58,661 bases of DNA from assembly GCF_001949145.1 (NCBI RefSeq), contig NW_019091430.1, positions 231,886-290,546 of the forward strand, given 5' to 3'. How positions within the stretch are numbered: position 1 is the first letter of the stretch; each line of letters opens with the position of its first letter. Both the position numbers and the translations under genes were made by a program. Positions 12,101 to 27,100 of the stretch are shown here, piece by piece. This stretch comes from Acanthaster planci (lineage: Eukaryota > Echinodermata > Asteroidea > Valvatida > Acanthasteridae). A model generated the notes under the pieces. It did not search any database. It worked only from the letters and a program-made list of their open reading frames with translations, and was not told the DNA's origin.

Positions 12101-15100
12101 TCAGGAGACATCTCACCATGTCTATTCAGAGGACTTTCATTTCAACCTTAATTATTCAAAAAATACTTCTAAATCTACTTTTGTATCACATGACTTTTGT
12201 ATCAAAATAGTTGCTGGAAACAAAAATTATCGCAAACTTTGATATTTTTCAGGAAATGTGCACATCCTCAAGGCCTGAACAAAACAAAACAAAACAAAGA
12301 AAAGTATGGGCGGGGATAAACTGAAAACACACTTTTCTTCGATTTTCAAATATACATGTACAGTGTCATTTCATATGAACAGCCAACAGATAGTTAGGCG
12401 AAATGTTTAAAACTGGCACATTTTAAAACTGATATTCATGTGTCATTTAGCACCATTTTCTGCGTGTACAGTGTACATGCACCCAAACACACAGTGTATT
12501 AAAAATCTGTATGTTTTTGCCCTGTCATTTGGTTATTGCTAATCAACCTGCAGTTGGGAAAGGTACAATGATGAAAACACAAAAGAAGGGAAGGAGTTCT
12601 TGCCCAAGTCAAAGAAGGGCAAAAAGGTACCAATATCAGAAAAGTATTTGACATTCATCTGGTTTGAAGAGAACTTCTAACAAAATCCTTCTGAAAATAA
12701 CATACCCTCTGTCCTAATTTGGCATTCACAACATAAGCCTTGTTGTCACTCCTGAAGGCATACAGGACCTTTTCTCCTGATGAGGTAATAGAGACACACA
12801 CTGACCCATCCTTGTGGATTCCCTGCCCGGAGATCTCCCGCCTACAAACCAGGTTACAGTCTCCATCCCCTAGTTCCCAGGTCCGCATGGCATTAGTGCC
12901 ACTGAAGAAAGCACACAGGTACTGTTGGTCATCACCTGCGATGGTTATGCTAGGTGGGTCGATGTCGTCATCCAGAGTTTTAATGCATGTGCACGTGTCC
13001 AGGTCCCAGACATGGATAGTGTTGTGGGTAACAGAGACCAGAACATGGTTCTTAAGAGCAAAGCGAATGGTGGCAACCTGCAGGGGTAATAATAAATCAT
13101 TCTGTAGAATATACATTCCTTGCCTTTTCCAAATTCATGATATTTCAGATTGTTCAGTTTTGACAGGTGATAAAGTCAGACAGATTTGATACAGTCTGTA
13201 ACAGCCATTTTATGGCAGGTGTCTACTGTGTGATGTGGACAAAATATTATCATACTACCCATGACTTATTTTGTAGCTATGTCAAAGTTATTAGTTTATC
13301 TGTGCTGTGGATGCACATCAAATTACCACATTTGCAAACTTTCACTGGGAAGAGGATATTCCCAGGAGATATCCTGTTGTTACAGCTGTTTGACTAGTGA
13401 TGTCACTATGCTCAAAACAAAACCAAAACTATTTATCCACTGGCCTTCCATAGTTACTTTATTGACATGCACTGTGCACTCCCTTTCAAAGTATTTGGAG
13501 ATAGTATCTTTTCTCAATCCCAGTAACAGATCATTGCAATACCTCTGTTCCAACATTGGGTACAGTTTTCACAACCTTCCTGCTCTTGAGGTCCCACAGC
13601 TTGACTGAACCATCCTTAGATGCTGTCCCTGCAATGTTACTATCTGATGATACTGTGACTGCTGTGATGACATCTGTGTGTCCTGCTAACAGATCAAATA
13701 GCACTCCACCAGGCTGTGCAAGGCATGTTGTTGATGGCAGAAGGAGTGGGACAGAGCTACGATTCAGCCCAGCCAGCATGACAGCTACCGTGGGGTATTT
13801 CTTGGGGTCCCCAACCGATGCAGGCTTGTCAGCCTTGATCAGGTTGTAAAGCCGGCCAATCAGCTGTGCACCCAGCTGATCAATACTCTTCTGCAGTGCC
13901 CCAACTGACAGCTGCAATGTCTCACTCATCAGCCGCAGCTCAGCGTCATTAGGCTGGAAAATAAGGGCACTTTGAAGGTCATCCAGGACTGACCGCAGCC
14001 CAGTGGCCTTCAGCTTGGTCAGTGTCCACTCATAGTTGACAAGGACCTCTGTCTTGAGCTTATCCATCTGGGAGGCATGGAGAAGGTGGTAAGGGAGCTC
14101 ATTCAGCTTGCGTAGGTTATACACCTGCCTGTGCATACCTATGAACAAAAGAAAGTGGTTGTCACTGTGAAGGTTTCACATTTGGAAGAGCCAGGGTCCA
14201 ACTTTATGGAGCTGTTCAGCATAAAATATTTCTTAGAGAATTTATGTGTAAAGCAAACACTGGCAGAGCACCACTCACAAGCAGTAATTTACATATTGAT
14301 TCAGCATACATTTCCTACACTCTGCTTAGCAGCAGCCCTATGGCACTGGACCCTGGCTACCAAAAGCAGAGTACTGAATCATTCTATATTTGTGAACAGG
14401 TCATGAGTACGCCTTCTATGCTCCTTTAAAGAAACTGTTTGCGAAAATGCACAGGTACATCAAATGTCAGAGTGACATAATGATGCTGATAAGGACTACA
14501 CCACATCAGTGATATCTTCTGACTGAGGCAATTGGATTCGTCTACATTAGTGCTGAAGCTGAACCAAACAAAAAATCATCAAATTCCAAACCAAACCAAG
14601 CTGGTTGGCTCAGATGTTTGGCATTTGTGACATGGTATTGATGGTGCATAGAATGTATCCACTGGGAGCTAAAGTGCAACACGCACAAAACGAAAAGCGA
14701 GTAAAGTGCACTCAGATTGCACCGAAGTCTTACATCACTCTTTGTACAAGTACATATGTGTGTACATTTACGCACACTGTAGACATAGACATATCGCATC
14801 TACACATACGTGCAAGGCGGCCACAAAGTTTCATTACATATGACAAGTGTGTGGTAAGAATTCATTGAAATCAACTGTGAACATGGAATGTGAGTGCATG
14901 ACTGTGCCATTGTAACGTCTGGCGTAGCCACACCTTCCGTTCTGTATTAAGCCGATGATATCATCAAGTGGCTTGCACAATGCCTACTGTTACTTTGAAT
15001 TTGATGTTTATTGTGGTTCAACTCGTACTGGAAGGAAAGTCCGGAAATTACTGATCTTGCAAGCTTGTACGACTGTACTAAGGTCATCCAATCACCTGAA

Positions 15101-18100
15101 CACATGCAACTTTGGTACCATTGCCTTGTCTTATGTCGTAGCATGTATTTGTCGTGGTGGAATTTTGCCACATCTCCAACTTTTTTGGCAAATTTGAATA
15201 ACACATCACAGATATCTGTTAGAATGAAGACTGATGGAAATTTTGCCTCACTGGCCAGGTGGACACCTACATGTACATGCAAGGTAGTTAACAAGCTAAT
15301 CTATGTTTATCATGCTATGCTATGTTATCATGTTTAATCTGCTTCAAGTGGATGCGAATGCCACAGGTTACTGGTGGAGTCTGTTTCGTGCAAACATAAA
15401 AATATGGTAACTTTTTAAAAATCTTATTCTGCTTTTGGCATTTGTTTCATATTCTCATATCCACCATTTTATTCAAGCACAGGAACCAGGTACCCATAAT
15501 CAGCAGTCAGGTTGCACGTATCCGGGCACTCAACAGGGCCCTACTCATGAATAGGCTTGGAGAAGATTAATTGATTGTAATTATATATGGAAGTACTATG
15601 GCATGCTCATTGAAAGCCCTTTTATGTTTGGTATTTGAATCAAGCAGTAGTTACGTGCAAGGTTGGTTGTACTAGAGCCCAACTCAGGCACGAGACAGAA
15701 TTCTGTGACAGTAACAAGCACACTTGTGAGGAATTCTTCACGTTAACACCAGACAGCATTCAGAAAATCATCAGGAATCATAAAGATGCAAACTCGGAAC
15801 TTACCATCTGGGAAGAAATGAGTCCAGACTAGTGGCATAGGATCAACTAAGCGATCAGCCCCACCATCATTGCCTGGGTAAGGTTTCTTCACCATTGCCC
15901 ATTTACCCATGAAATACTCACTAATGGCTAAGTGGTAGGAAGGGGCCTTGTCTTTCTGCTTCAGATACCTGCCACCAAATAATCATTTAAAAGTAACTGG
16001 TTAACCAATGATCACTTGAATATACAGCAAGGAGGAGAAAATGATAAACACATGCTGTAGCTCACAGACATGATTTTAAGTATGGGTTTTTCCCTGACAC
16101 TGATGTCAGGGTCTCTAAGGGTGTCTAATACACATACTTTTATTTATGTAATTGTCCTTAAAATGGACAGTAGATTCTTTGTTAGGTCTCTCCAAGACTG
16201 GGGACTTTCAAAGGCTTGTTGATCAGTTGGATGGAGCACCTGTACAATGTTCGACATGAAGTACATTTTCAAATCCAGCCCCTTTCAATTTCTTTGTTAA
16301 ACCAAATATTTATTCAAATTTTGAATAGGGGTTTTGCCCTAAATAACAGGTTTTGCCCTTTTGTTATAATCTGCAGTACCCATTGCTACATCTGACCTAG
16401 TTAGGCCAACTAACCCCTGAGAGCTCAGAGGTAATTTATCTGCACTATAAGCAGGAGGTTGGGGGTTTGAGTCCCACCCCAGTAAGCTTTTTCACAAGCT
16501 CTCGAACAAACACTGAGTATTCAGTGTTTTATATTTACATCCAAAGATCAAAACCTGTTCTTATAATTTAACATATCCCCAACAACAAAAAGCATCTTGT
16601 AATATTTATTTAAAGTAGACCAACTTGGTTCCATGTTATGGTTATCTGGATGTAAATAAATGGCTTGACCTTTGATTTTCATAAAAAGTTGTCCATCATG
16701 CATTTTGTAGCCCTAAAGAAAGCAACCTTCTTGAATCTGCCAATATCTAGAGCTGTGCAAAAAACCAATTACAATTTCTTGTAATACATTAAGAAACGGG
16801 AAAAGCAAGCCTTGTTTAATACTAGCAGCTGAGCTGTGCAGTCATCATGACACCTTTAAAGAAATGAAAAGACATGTTCGATTTGAGTGGATATAAATGG
16901 TAGTATGAGAAACTTATGCAGTAAGGTCCAAACCTCTCTGTAGCACATTCATGGAACTCTCTGTGCTGCCACCTGTAGGTCCAACACCCATCCACCCTTT
17001 CCACAAGCAAGTACTTCTCCAACTCTGCCCTCAGCCGACACCACAATGCAGGTGGTAGGCGCCGTAGCAATGGATTATGATACGCCACCACATCATTCAT
17101 TACAGCGTCATCCAATGACAGAAGGTCTTCCAATTCTGACCAGGACAGTCCACTTGGAGCAGCAGTAATGTATCCCAGGGTGCGACGGACCAGAGGCTCA
17201 CCAAAGGAAGACTCCATGTGGATCAGAATGTCTAGTAAGAAATTACATGCACAGTTTAACCAAAGATTCTATCAAAATGAGGATTAAGTTTTAAAAATTC
17301 TACTTGTGACTTCATTCAGAGCATAATTTATTCAATTTCAAAAATCAAAGATGTAGTTTAATTACAAGTAAAGTAAGTTTAAGTCCATTACTACAACAAC
17401 AAACAGGGAAAATGGTGATGATAAATTGCCCCCAAACCATAGTTATGGTCTACTATTGGACTTTATCCTTCATTCATAAATACCTGGGACAGTTTTTCTA
17501 TTCCTACTGGTTGAAACACGTCACGTGACCATGTATTAACATTTGATAATGCCCGCTGGAAAGTGATATGCCCGCTGAATTAATTATGTGCTGGCACATG
17601 GTTACGAAACAGTTAAATCGGGCCTGATTGGTCAGGAGTCTGTGTGCGCCAAGTTCATTGATGGGGATTCTATTGGACAACTTTCAAAAGGAATATACTA
17701 TAAAATGGTATATATGGACGGGGGGCTTGGGAAAATGAAGCTACAGTTTAGAACAAAATCATTGGAAATCCATCACATGGTGACTTCTTTCAACTCTCTG
17801 AATAAAAAGGTATTTATGAATGGGAATAAATACAAGCTTGGCCAGTCTTGAACTTTTTTTCCGAGGGAAGGAATGCTGATAATGCCCGAGCTGTCTATTC
17901 TCCCAAGCTAGACTTAAACACATGTTTAAGACCGGCAAAGCACATATTTATCCCATTATTAATGTAATTTTTAAAGCACTGTAAGCACTTCATCCTTAGC
18001 AAGCTAATTACTCAGGCAGGATTGCAAACATAGTCTCCTGCTGTCTTATCAATTAACTCGTCGGTATGTTTGAGAGAGCTGGTTGGTTTAAATCCCATGC

Positions 18101-21100
18101 AGCAGTATGTTAACAGTAAATGTCAACCGTCCAGAGGTAACAATATTTATGAGGTGTGTGGAACATTCTTGGAGAAAGCTCAAAATTTGAAAGCTAATGC
18201 ATGAATATTTTTCACTCATGTCACACTAAAGAATTTGAGACTTGAATACTCACGGTTCACGAACTTCTTCAGATTAACTGGCATGAACAGTGCCCTCCCA
18301 GTCATGTGACTGGACCACCTGGCAGCTTCTTCAGTTGCCAGGGACACGTAGAGAGGGATGGCATTATCTTCACATGCCTTCATGACCACTCCATGCTGCT
18401 CGGTAGTGACCCTCCGATTCCTGGCAGCTAGGTTGTGGCTAATGATAAAAGCCACATCACTGGGGTTGAGACTTGGCATAGAAATAAGACTATCTCCAGG
18501 CAAAGCTCGCTGAAACAAACAGAAATATTAAACCTCTTTTAAAGTGTTTGATGTTCTGTAAAGATGCAAGAGAATGGTTTACACAAATGAAATATAGACG
18601 AGACTCTCCCCCCACCTAGAGTGGGAGGAGTCTACTACTGCATACCTACAAGATTACCAATACATGTGTATTATTTCCTAAACCATTACTTCCACTCCCT
18701 AAATTCTCAATCTCTTTTAGGACAGGGTTCGCCTGACAGAGTGGACTCTTCAGCCAGAGGTGGTCTGTGCCCTCCTCCGAGCAACTGACAGGCCCCACGT
18801 AGACCTCTTTGAGTCTCATTTAAACGCTCAACTTCCCATGAAGGGGAGGGGAAGATGAGGTCTCACCAGGTAAACAACACTTGCACTAGGGACGCCCTCG
18901 TTGTCAGGAGGTGACAGGGTAGGCAACCCCAGGACTTGGATCATTTCTCGATGTAGAAGATCTAAGCGAGACTCTGACAGCAAAAAAAAATCACCGAAAA
19001 GGATTCATCCTCATTCAGAGACTAACCTGAGCCAGAAATAAACGAAGAAAGGTCAGGACCAGAAGCAAAACTCACAGTATAACTGTCATCCATTGTGGGT
19101 TGAGATGGCCCCGGAGGGTGAAAAGTTCCCTTGGCATTGCCGGACCGAACGGCAAGCCAAGGTGAGTCACCTTCACCCATTTGGTGAAGTCCCTTATGCC
19201 CCAGAGGCCAGTAGAGGGACATAGATGGGCCGGTGGTTGCTGGATGCTTGAAGATGGCCCGCAGGGAGCATCTAATGACGATAAGATTACCTGATCGGCA
19301 TTACCTGACTGGACGGTAAGCCGAGCTGTGCCAGCAGAAATGCTGTTACACGACTATGAGTCACCTAATAGTGCTCCCCTGGGCAGACTCCGCCACGCCC
19401 CAAAAGGCCAATAGGGGGTGTGTGGACGGGCCAAAGATGCTCAAAGAAGGCCCGTGGGCGTGCAGCTGAACAATCGGATGTATCACCCCGTGCAAGGGGA
19501 CCAGCCACAAGACTGCTGCGAGTCACGAGGGTACTCAATAAGCGAACTCGCATGCTGCAGCAGTACAGTACTGGAGCAAATGAGGGTATCGCATTGTCGT
19601 ACCCCCCAACGACCAAGATGGAGGGAATAGTAAACCTACGCACTGTCCTATTCCCTAGGTTCGCCAGGACCAAAACCACCGCACCACTGTCCTTACTAAC
19701 CAAGCGATCCCAGACCCACAACGGGTGTTACTACTCCAAGTGGGGTGAAGAGCAAACTCAATAGCTCCCTCTAGAACTTGAATCTAACACACAGAAAGGG
19801 AGAAGCAAACCTGAAAGAATAGGGAATGCCAAAAGTTTCAGTGAAATACAAAACAAAATTTGACAAGTAAAATAATGAGAAACTGCTCTCAAAGATATTC
19901 TGATTAGATAACCAACAAAAATATAAATGACAGATGCCACAATGGGGTGAAGCAAAATAGAAGGTATTGTTACAGTCAGGATTTGAATTCCAGAATTTCT
20001 AGGTCAGCCCAGCCGGTGGGGATTATTAGCTTGACCCTCTGGAGCCTGAACCTTAATCTTCCTGGACTGCCATCCTATTAATCTTTCTAGGCCAAGCCCT
20101 GTAAAATGTTTCTGTTATAAGACTCTTTGTATGAGTGAACAGGGAATGTGCTAGGACACTATATTTTAGGTAGATACTCCCATGCCAAGTTCTCTGTTGA
20201 CCATACCATCACAGGCAGGAAAGACGCTGACAGCAACAATGAACCAGCTATTACCGACGTCCAAGTCGAGCTACCTTAACCCTAACACTCCTCAGTCCTC
20301 CAACAGGTGAAGGATTGAGGAGTGTTAGGGTTAATGGATCCACTGGGCATTGCTGTTCTTCCCAAGCTTCGAATCATCGTGCTGGCATTCAAGGCTACTG
20401 CTCCATTGCCCTGAACTGTACCTGCACGGGTATGACATCTATCCGTCGTGGGTGTATTTTACTGTCGAGCCAAGTAGCACCGCATCGCCCTCAGGACCAG
20501 CGGTCAGTCAAGTTCCCCTCATTGGACTTGGACCACAATTATTTGGGGTTTTTTAGTTGATCTTTCCACACGTTACAGTATATACAGATAAGAAACAGAA
20601 ATAAGCAGAATAAAGAGACAAACGTATTCAATTTTATTCTGAAATCGACAAGAACACATAGAAAGCAAACAGCGCCTCCAGGCGAAAACCTAGAAAAAGA
20701 TGGTCAATATAAGGGTCAATCTGCCACCTGCGCATGACTGAGAAAAAAAGGACAAACAAGGGAAAAAGGAACAGTCTTACCATTCAAAAGAAGAAGAAAA
20801 AACAAACAAGGTGATCAAGAAATGACACCGAAATGCTGTGTAGCTAAGGATCAAAACACGTCCGATAGTAATGGCACTTAGAAAAAGAGGAAGAACATGG
20901 TGGCTGCCTCTGCAGGAGTCGAACGAGTGAGGGCGCACTACTGGTGATCAAGAAGTTAGCGAATGGAAGTAATGTACTAGGAAATAATGCATATGTATTG
21001 GTAATCTGTGTAGGTTGCAGGCAGTAGACTAAGAGTTTTACAATATGCTGTGTGTCACAGCTCTTTCCTAAATCTTCAGGTTGATACAGGTGCTTTAGTG

Positions 21101-24100
21101 GCATATAGGCAAATCTTTTGGGGTTAGATACATACATGTCAATGTTGCAGTTAAACCCATGTGCTCCTTAATACCCCCTCATCTCTACTTCCAATTGAAG
21201 AGACAAAGAGAACACTCCAAAGCACATCACTAGACCATACAGAACTCCCCGGAGCTACCAAACCAAACACTTGTGCATTAAATCAGCAGAATGTTCACTT
21301 TCAGTGGCAGTGACAGGGCTCCACAATCCCAAAGATAATTACCAATTGACCTGCGGTTTTTCCATTTAAAGAATAGTCCTTCTCACCTTGACCACTTTGA
21401 AGCATTCATGTTGTTCCTCCTCGTGGGTTAGCGTGGTAACCACCAGATGTACATGCTCCGGCAGGAACTTTGGAAGCCAGCTGAGGTTACGAGCATTATT
21501 CTCATCAGAAAGCTGGTCCAAAGCATCAATGAATAGGACAAGGGGTTTCTCAGCAGTGGCTGAATGCAGACGATGTTCCAGGTCATTCATTAGGCCAAAG
21601 TAATCCTTCGAAAGAATAGTTGATAGCCCTGTGATTCAAAATCTTACATAATGGCAGTCTGCCCACATGCGAGTGTGTTCTCATATGACCTTGGCATGTG
21701 TCTGATCATAGAGGAAGGACACAGAAGGAGTTGAACTGCCCGGGCTTTAACATCTGGCCAATTACCGCTTTTTGGCACACCTGGTACGTCCATAGCCAGA
21801 GCACAGCAAACGTTTGCTATGTACCATATGTTCACAACCACGAAACCCCTTTGCACCCTATGATCACCGACGCAATTTGTTGATGGTAATCTGCATCCTT
21901 AAAACTTCTTGTACTGAGGTACAGAAAATTGAATATTCATGCTTTGTACTTGGTATGATATCATGACAACATCAAATTTAATGCTTGCGCAGTTGCTTGC
22001 ATTACGCTGTGTGCCCTAAATCTATGTGCAGTCATTTCCCTTAATGAGCTCTTTCTTCTGGAATTACTTTGGGAATAAATAGCACGGTTGTTCACAAGAT
22101 TTTGTGTTTTGTTTGGATCATTTTTATTATGGCATTTGTACAAAAGCGTATTTTATGAGATTTTACGATCACTCCCTGTGATGAAATAGTGCATTTTGTT
22201 TCTAATGAACTAAGCTTTCCAGTGGTAGTGAACATTTTGTTGGCCAGTTTTAGCTAAATTTGAACACTGATGTATTGAACGGAGGAGAATAAAATTACAA
22301 ACTTAGAACGGATAACGGAACAGTGTATCAAAGTTTTAAAAGTTTATTTACAATGACAAAACTAGGTCTAATATCAGGTATTTTTCTCTATTTCCTGATC
22401 AAAGCAATAATTTGTATTTAATCGCAGGCCAAAAGACTACACGTATTGCTGGGTATTACTGGCCCCGCTTGTCCGGCTATGATGCAGGCAGTAAGCAGAC
22501 ATTTTTGGAATGTTTTCTATCATTTGTCTGACTTGGCGGCAACCATCATTGAACACTTTGAAGTGCCTGAGTTGCAACTCCTTCTATGTCCTTCCTCTAT
22601 GGTCTGATCAAAAGCTGATAACGGTAGGACTGACTAGAACAAGCGACATAAAGCTTCCCAAATAACTGTTCTGCACTAGTGCTGGTGATACAGGTTTTAT
22701 TCAACGATGATTTTCACATGGTTTTTGCCAATACAGCCAAAAAACTGTCAAAACATATATATGTAGTATAAAATAAGATCAAATTGTGAGGTTACATGAA
22801 ATTTAAATAGTGTTGATCTACTTCTCCATTTCCCTGCAGATATTCCCAATGATCTCAACATCCCAAATCATTCCAACATTTTTCAAAATTGTGCCTTACC
22901 AACTATTAGCGGTACAGATGATTTGCTTTTTAACCCACACAGTTTGTTATATAGAGCTGATTATTCTGATGATTTTTTTAATTACCTAAAATCCAGGAGC
23001 CATGTATATATGTATATATCCATAGCATTGGCACCTCTACCCAAGTGGAAGGTCATGCTTCTTAATTGACATGAAACACTTCTACACATCCAGCATACGA
23101 GACCATTTTTGTAATGATTGACTTGAATATTTAAGGTTCTCAAAGATGGCCAGGCCACACGAAAAATAGTAATCATCTTGATGGTAAAAGCTTTTTCAAC
23201 GAAAAGGTTTTTAGTGGCAATGTGTGAGGAAAGTCAAGGGAAATGAGGTGCACCGCATTTGGGGACTCTAGTTTACAGTAACAACTGAGATCTAACTGTA
23301 TCTCTATCAAGAGAAATCAGAAGTTGTGGGAAAAACATACCAAAGTATTGCAAGTACATGTACTTTTTCCCCAAAATGAATTGAAAAACAGTTCATTTAG
23401 AACACATCTCGATATTTTGACAGGCAATTCTTTTGGGATTTGGGAGATGAATAGCATTTTCATGGCAATATTACTATGGCTTTGTCCAGTGCTACTCTGA
23501 ACTGTGACAACTGTGCATTCCCTGTGTCTGACGGGCAGATTCCGAGGGCATTGTTTGTCCTACTCTGAACTGTGACAACTATGCATTCCCTGTGTCTGAC
23601 GGGCAGATTCCGAGGGCATTGTTAGTCCACACCAACATAAAATGCATCAGGGCCCAGTGTCACACAATTGCTTAGCAAGAACACTGCTTCGCAGAGTGAT
23701 ATGAGGCATGCATTGCTATGCTTGTTCAGCTTTAAAGTGCCATTTATAATCCAAGCACAAACTTGGCTTTACCTCTGGTACTGATGAGGTATCCTGGCAG
23801 TAAATATGGCAGATCTGTGTGCAGATACCTGCAAGAAGTCTCCGGATGTGCTGTGACTCAGCTGTCAGTCCAATAAAGCGAACAATAACAGCTGCATCCT
23901 CACTAGACAAAGCACAAAAAGATACAAGCTGTTCGCCGAAATTTCTCATCACTATTGAGGAATGTCAATACTGTGTACTGAATATTTGTCAATACCAAGC
24001 ATTCTCGCTAGGTAATGAATTTTGTGTACACTTTTACAAACCTTTGTCTGAATTCTTCCAGGTCACAAAAGTTGTCAAAACATGCTCCATTAAAAAAACT

Positions 24101-27100
24101 CAAAATTTACTCTGATAAAAGAATACATTTCAAGATGACAATGATTCCAAAGTAAATGAAAATTTAATTATCCACAGCAGACACATTCATGAGACCTGCT
24201 GCTATGTTTGAATCGACAGGGATTCTGAACATCAGCTGCCAAAAATTGTCACAGCAGAAGAATTCTGCAACAACCTCTTTCTGTGGACCCTATCATGGGG
24301 ACATTTCACTATACAATGAAACAGTTTTTTGACAGGTTGTTCAAAAGAAAACATTTTACAAGATCACAGCACAATGGTTTAGTTAGCAAGTAATTCTCTT
24401 GGTACTTGATCCACTAATACCTTTTCAGCCAACTTCTGACTAATTCTGTTGCTTTAGCAACCAGAGATGTTTTTCCACTGCCTGCCTTGCCATAGATGAC
24501 AAGAGGATGTTGTGAGTTGCTCCTGATGTAGCACTTGACGCTTGTCAAAATGTCACTGCATCCATGGAAAGACTTGACACTGACACACAAAATAAACATT
24601 TGAAAGAAATTCATATCTTTAATGAGGCCATTGCTGTATTGATCAAGACAATGTCTGGTGTTTCAAAAAGAGGTTTTTACGCAATTTTACAAAGGGTTTT
24701 GCTGGATATTAAATCTTCAGTCTTACCACTCTTGAACAAAATTCACATGTGGTACAACTCGCCAGTAGAAAGCATTGTCTTCAGGCACTACACTGGACCC
24801 AGCCTGAACACTGGCAGCACCATCTATCATAACCTTCATTGCATCGTAGAATTCATTTCCAAATTTGTCGAGGTAGTGTGCATGGGAGCGGTTGATGGCT
24901 GGATTGATGCCGTCCTTGTGCCAGTCAGTGGAGAATTCATGGATTTCAGTGTACTTCAACTATGAGTCAAAACAGAGGAGCAGTATATCACAATGTTCCC
25001 TTAACACTTGAGGATTTCTTTTTCCTTGGAAGATACCTTATCCAAGGTACCCATCGCAGAGTTGACAGGCTGTGACAGCAACTGGGTCAAGAAGACTAAA
25101 AGGAATTTCTAATAAAGAGCACTGGTAGTTAACCCATAGACTCTCAAGTATTCAGTTGACCTTATCTAATGTAAGGTAGTAAATAAACATAAAAAATGTA
25201 ACTAAGTTATAACTCAGTTCTTTTTTTTAATGGTCAAACTGATGATTTGTTTATTCAGCCCCGTAACCCCCTCCGAGCTTTACTCAGTAAAAAATGTGAG
25301 TGCTTTTGCACTCACATTATATCTGCCACCCTGCTATCATCTAAGGCCAAGGAGAACATTACATGTTATTAGAAAAAGGCCCCATTCTTTAAATCAGGGA
25401 TGTGTAAAATAGGTACAGTTACAGAGTTTGTAAAGGCACTTTGCTTAAAGTCTTAAAATGATGGGTACTTAATTTGTAGTTCTCTACACAAACTCCTTCT
25501 ACAATTATACCTTTTCTGGAATTCTGACTTCTTTCAGATCATCCACTCTCTCCTGAGCAATGGCATCAACCTCTGGCCTTAAGGGGTGAAGGTCAATGTA
25601 GTCCCTGGCATTGTAGTCTTGTAGATGAGCTTGGAGGTCAGTGATGAACCTCTTGAATGACAACACTCTGCCATGAACCTCTGCATCTGTACTCAGGATA
25701 CCCGAATCTACTTCTTTTTCGGTAACTATATGCCATTATAAAAAAAAATGGATAAAAATGTTTGTCACTTTAAGATTTAAGTTGGGCTAAATTTATACCT
25801 TCTCAAGCCAAGACATCTACAATCTTATTAAAAGAGCAAATGAAAAGTCCCAAATCTATAACCTACGGAGGTCACACTGACAAAAGACCAGAACAAGATT
25901 AACTTAATGGGAGCTAAGAATACCATTTTTTTGGTCAGTGAGTTCCTTTGGCAACTAGTCTTCTGTACGGCCCACTCATGACCCACGGGTATCTTTATAA
26001 AAGGTTCAGGAACAAACCCATTAAATTTAAAAAACCCCATAGAGAAAGTTTGACACTGAACAATTGACTCCTGCAGTTAATATGTAACGTACCACTCCAC
26101 CAGGCTAATGTTTCTAAAGTTTCTGTCTAGGACAGTCAACTGTCAGCATGAAACTTCATGGTTCCAGTGTTGCATTGCAATATTTACACCTAAGGTATTA
26201 TGACAACATATGCCTTCATCAGCAGGCTGGTCTCAAACCAATACAAAACCAGCATTGTAGGTTCAATCAAAGGTTTCTGGCATAGTTCTTGATCAAACTT
26301 GCACACACAAAACAGAACATGGAAAGCACACTTGTTCAAAAAGACCAATGTTTGAATTTAATATGCCCTTTTACAAGTATGGTGCTTTTGGTTGTAAAAA
26401 CAGCACATTCAAGACCTGTCAGGAAGTACTCCCTGCGCTGCTTGTCAGTCTTCAGGTAGCGATGCAGTAATCGCTGGAGGCGTCGCTGAACCAAGATCCA
26501 TTGGTTTTTGGCTCGCTGTCTCTTCTGCTTGTCATTGCTCTGAATATCTTTGAACATTGAGCTGTCCGGGTTGAAAGATTTGATGGCAGAGTTTAAATCA
26601 GCTGAAAAGCACCTGGACTACATGAGTTTATTTTCATAGAGCTAAACTATATGTGACCCGCTCTGCAAAAAGGGTAATAAGTCGCACAATGCCAAAACAT
26701 GTTATGGCCTATTTTTTTGTTTTTTCCTTTAATAGCTTCTATAACCTTTATATTTTCAGAATTTGTGACTAAAAACATGGATACTGATGAATAAAGATGA
26801 AAACTGGATCATTCAGTAGGAAATCCTGCATAGCATTATGTTTCCAAGTGCTACACTTTATGAGCTTTTTCTTGGAAAGTGTTTTTACTGAATCTGAAAA
26901 TGTGGCTATACAAATGTCTATATATCTCCGGAACGCTGTGCACTACAGGGGTCATTCATACATCAAATTGCAGCTTGTGATGTACACAATCCAGTCACAT
27001 CAAAAGCTCATAACCTGAATCTGGCAAATTATTACCCGTTTTTCTAGAGCCAGTCACATATATGCTATCAAAGTGCAGGAGGTACCACAGCTTTCAAACA

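Noticed and set aside
17588-17851. 87-residue plus-strand ORF
   Set aside because: It lies wholly inside repeat family A, and the frame is not kept in the sister copies.
20905-20945. GTTCGACTCC on the minus strand, resembling a tRNA B box
   Set aside because: No A box at the required distance and no cloverleaf pairing.
26586-26594. Strong-looking splice acceptor GCTTTTCAG upstream of the 26416-26561 exon
   Set aside because: Using it with the preceding exon creates an immediate in-frame TGA. The acceptor ending at 26562 keeps the family motif and frame.
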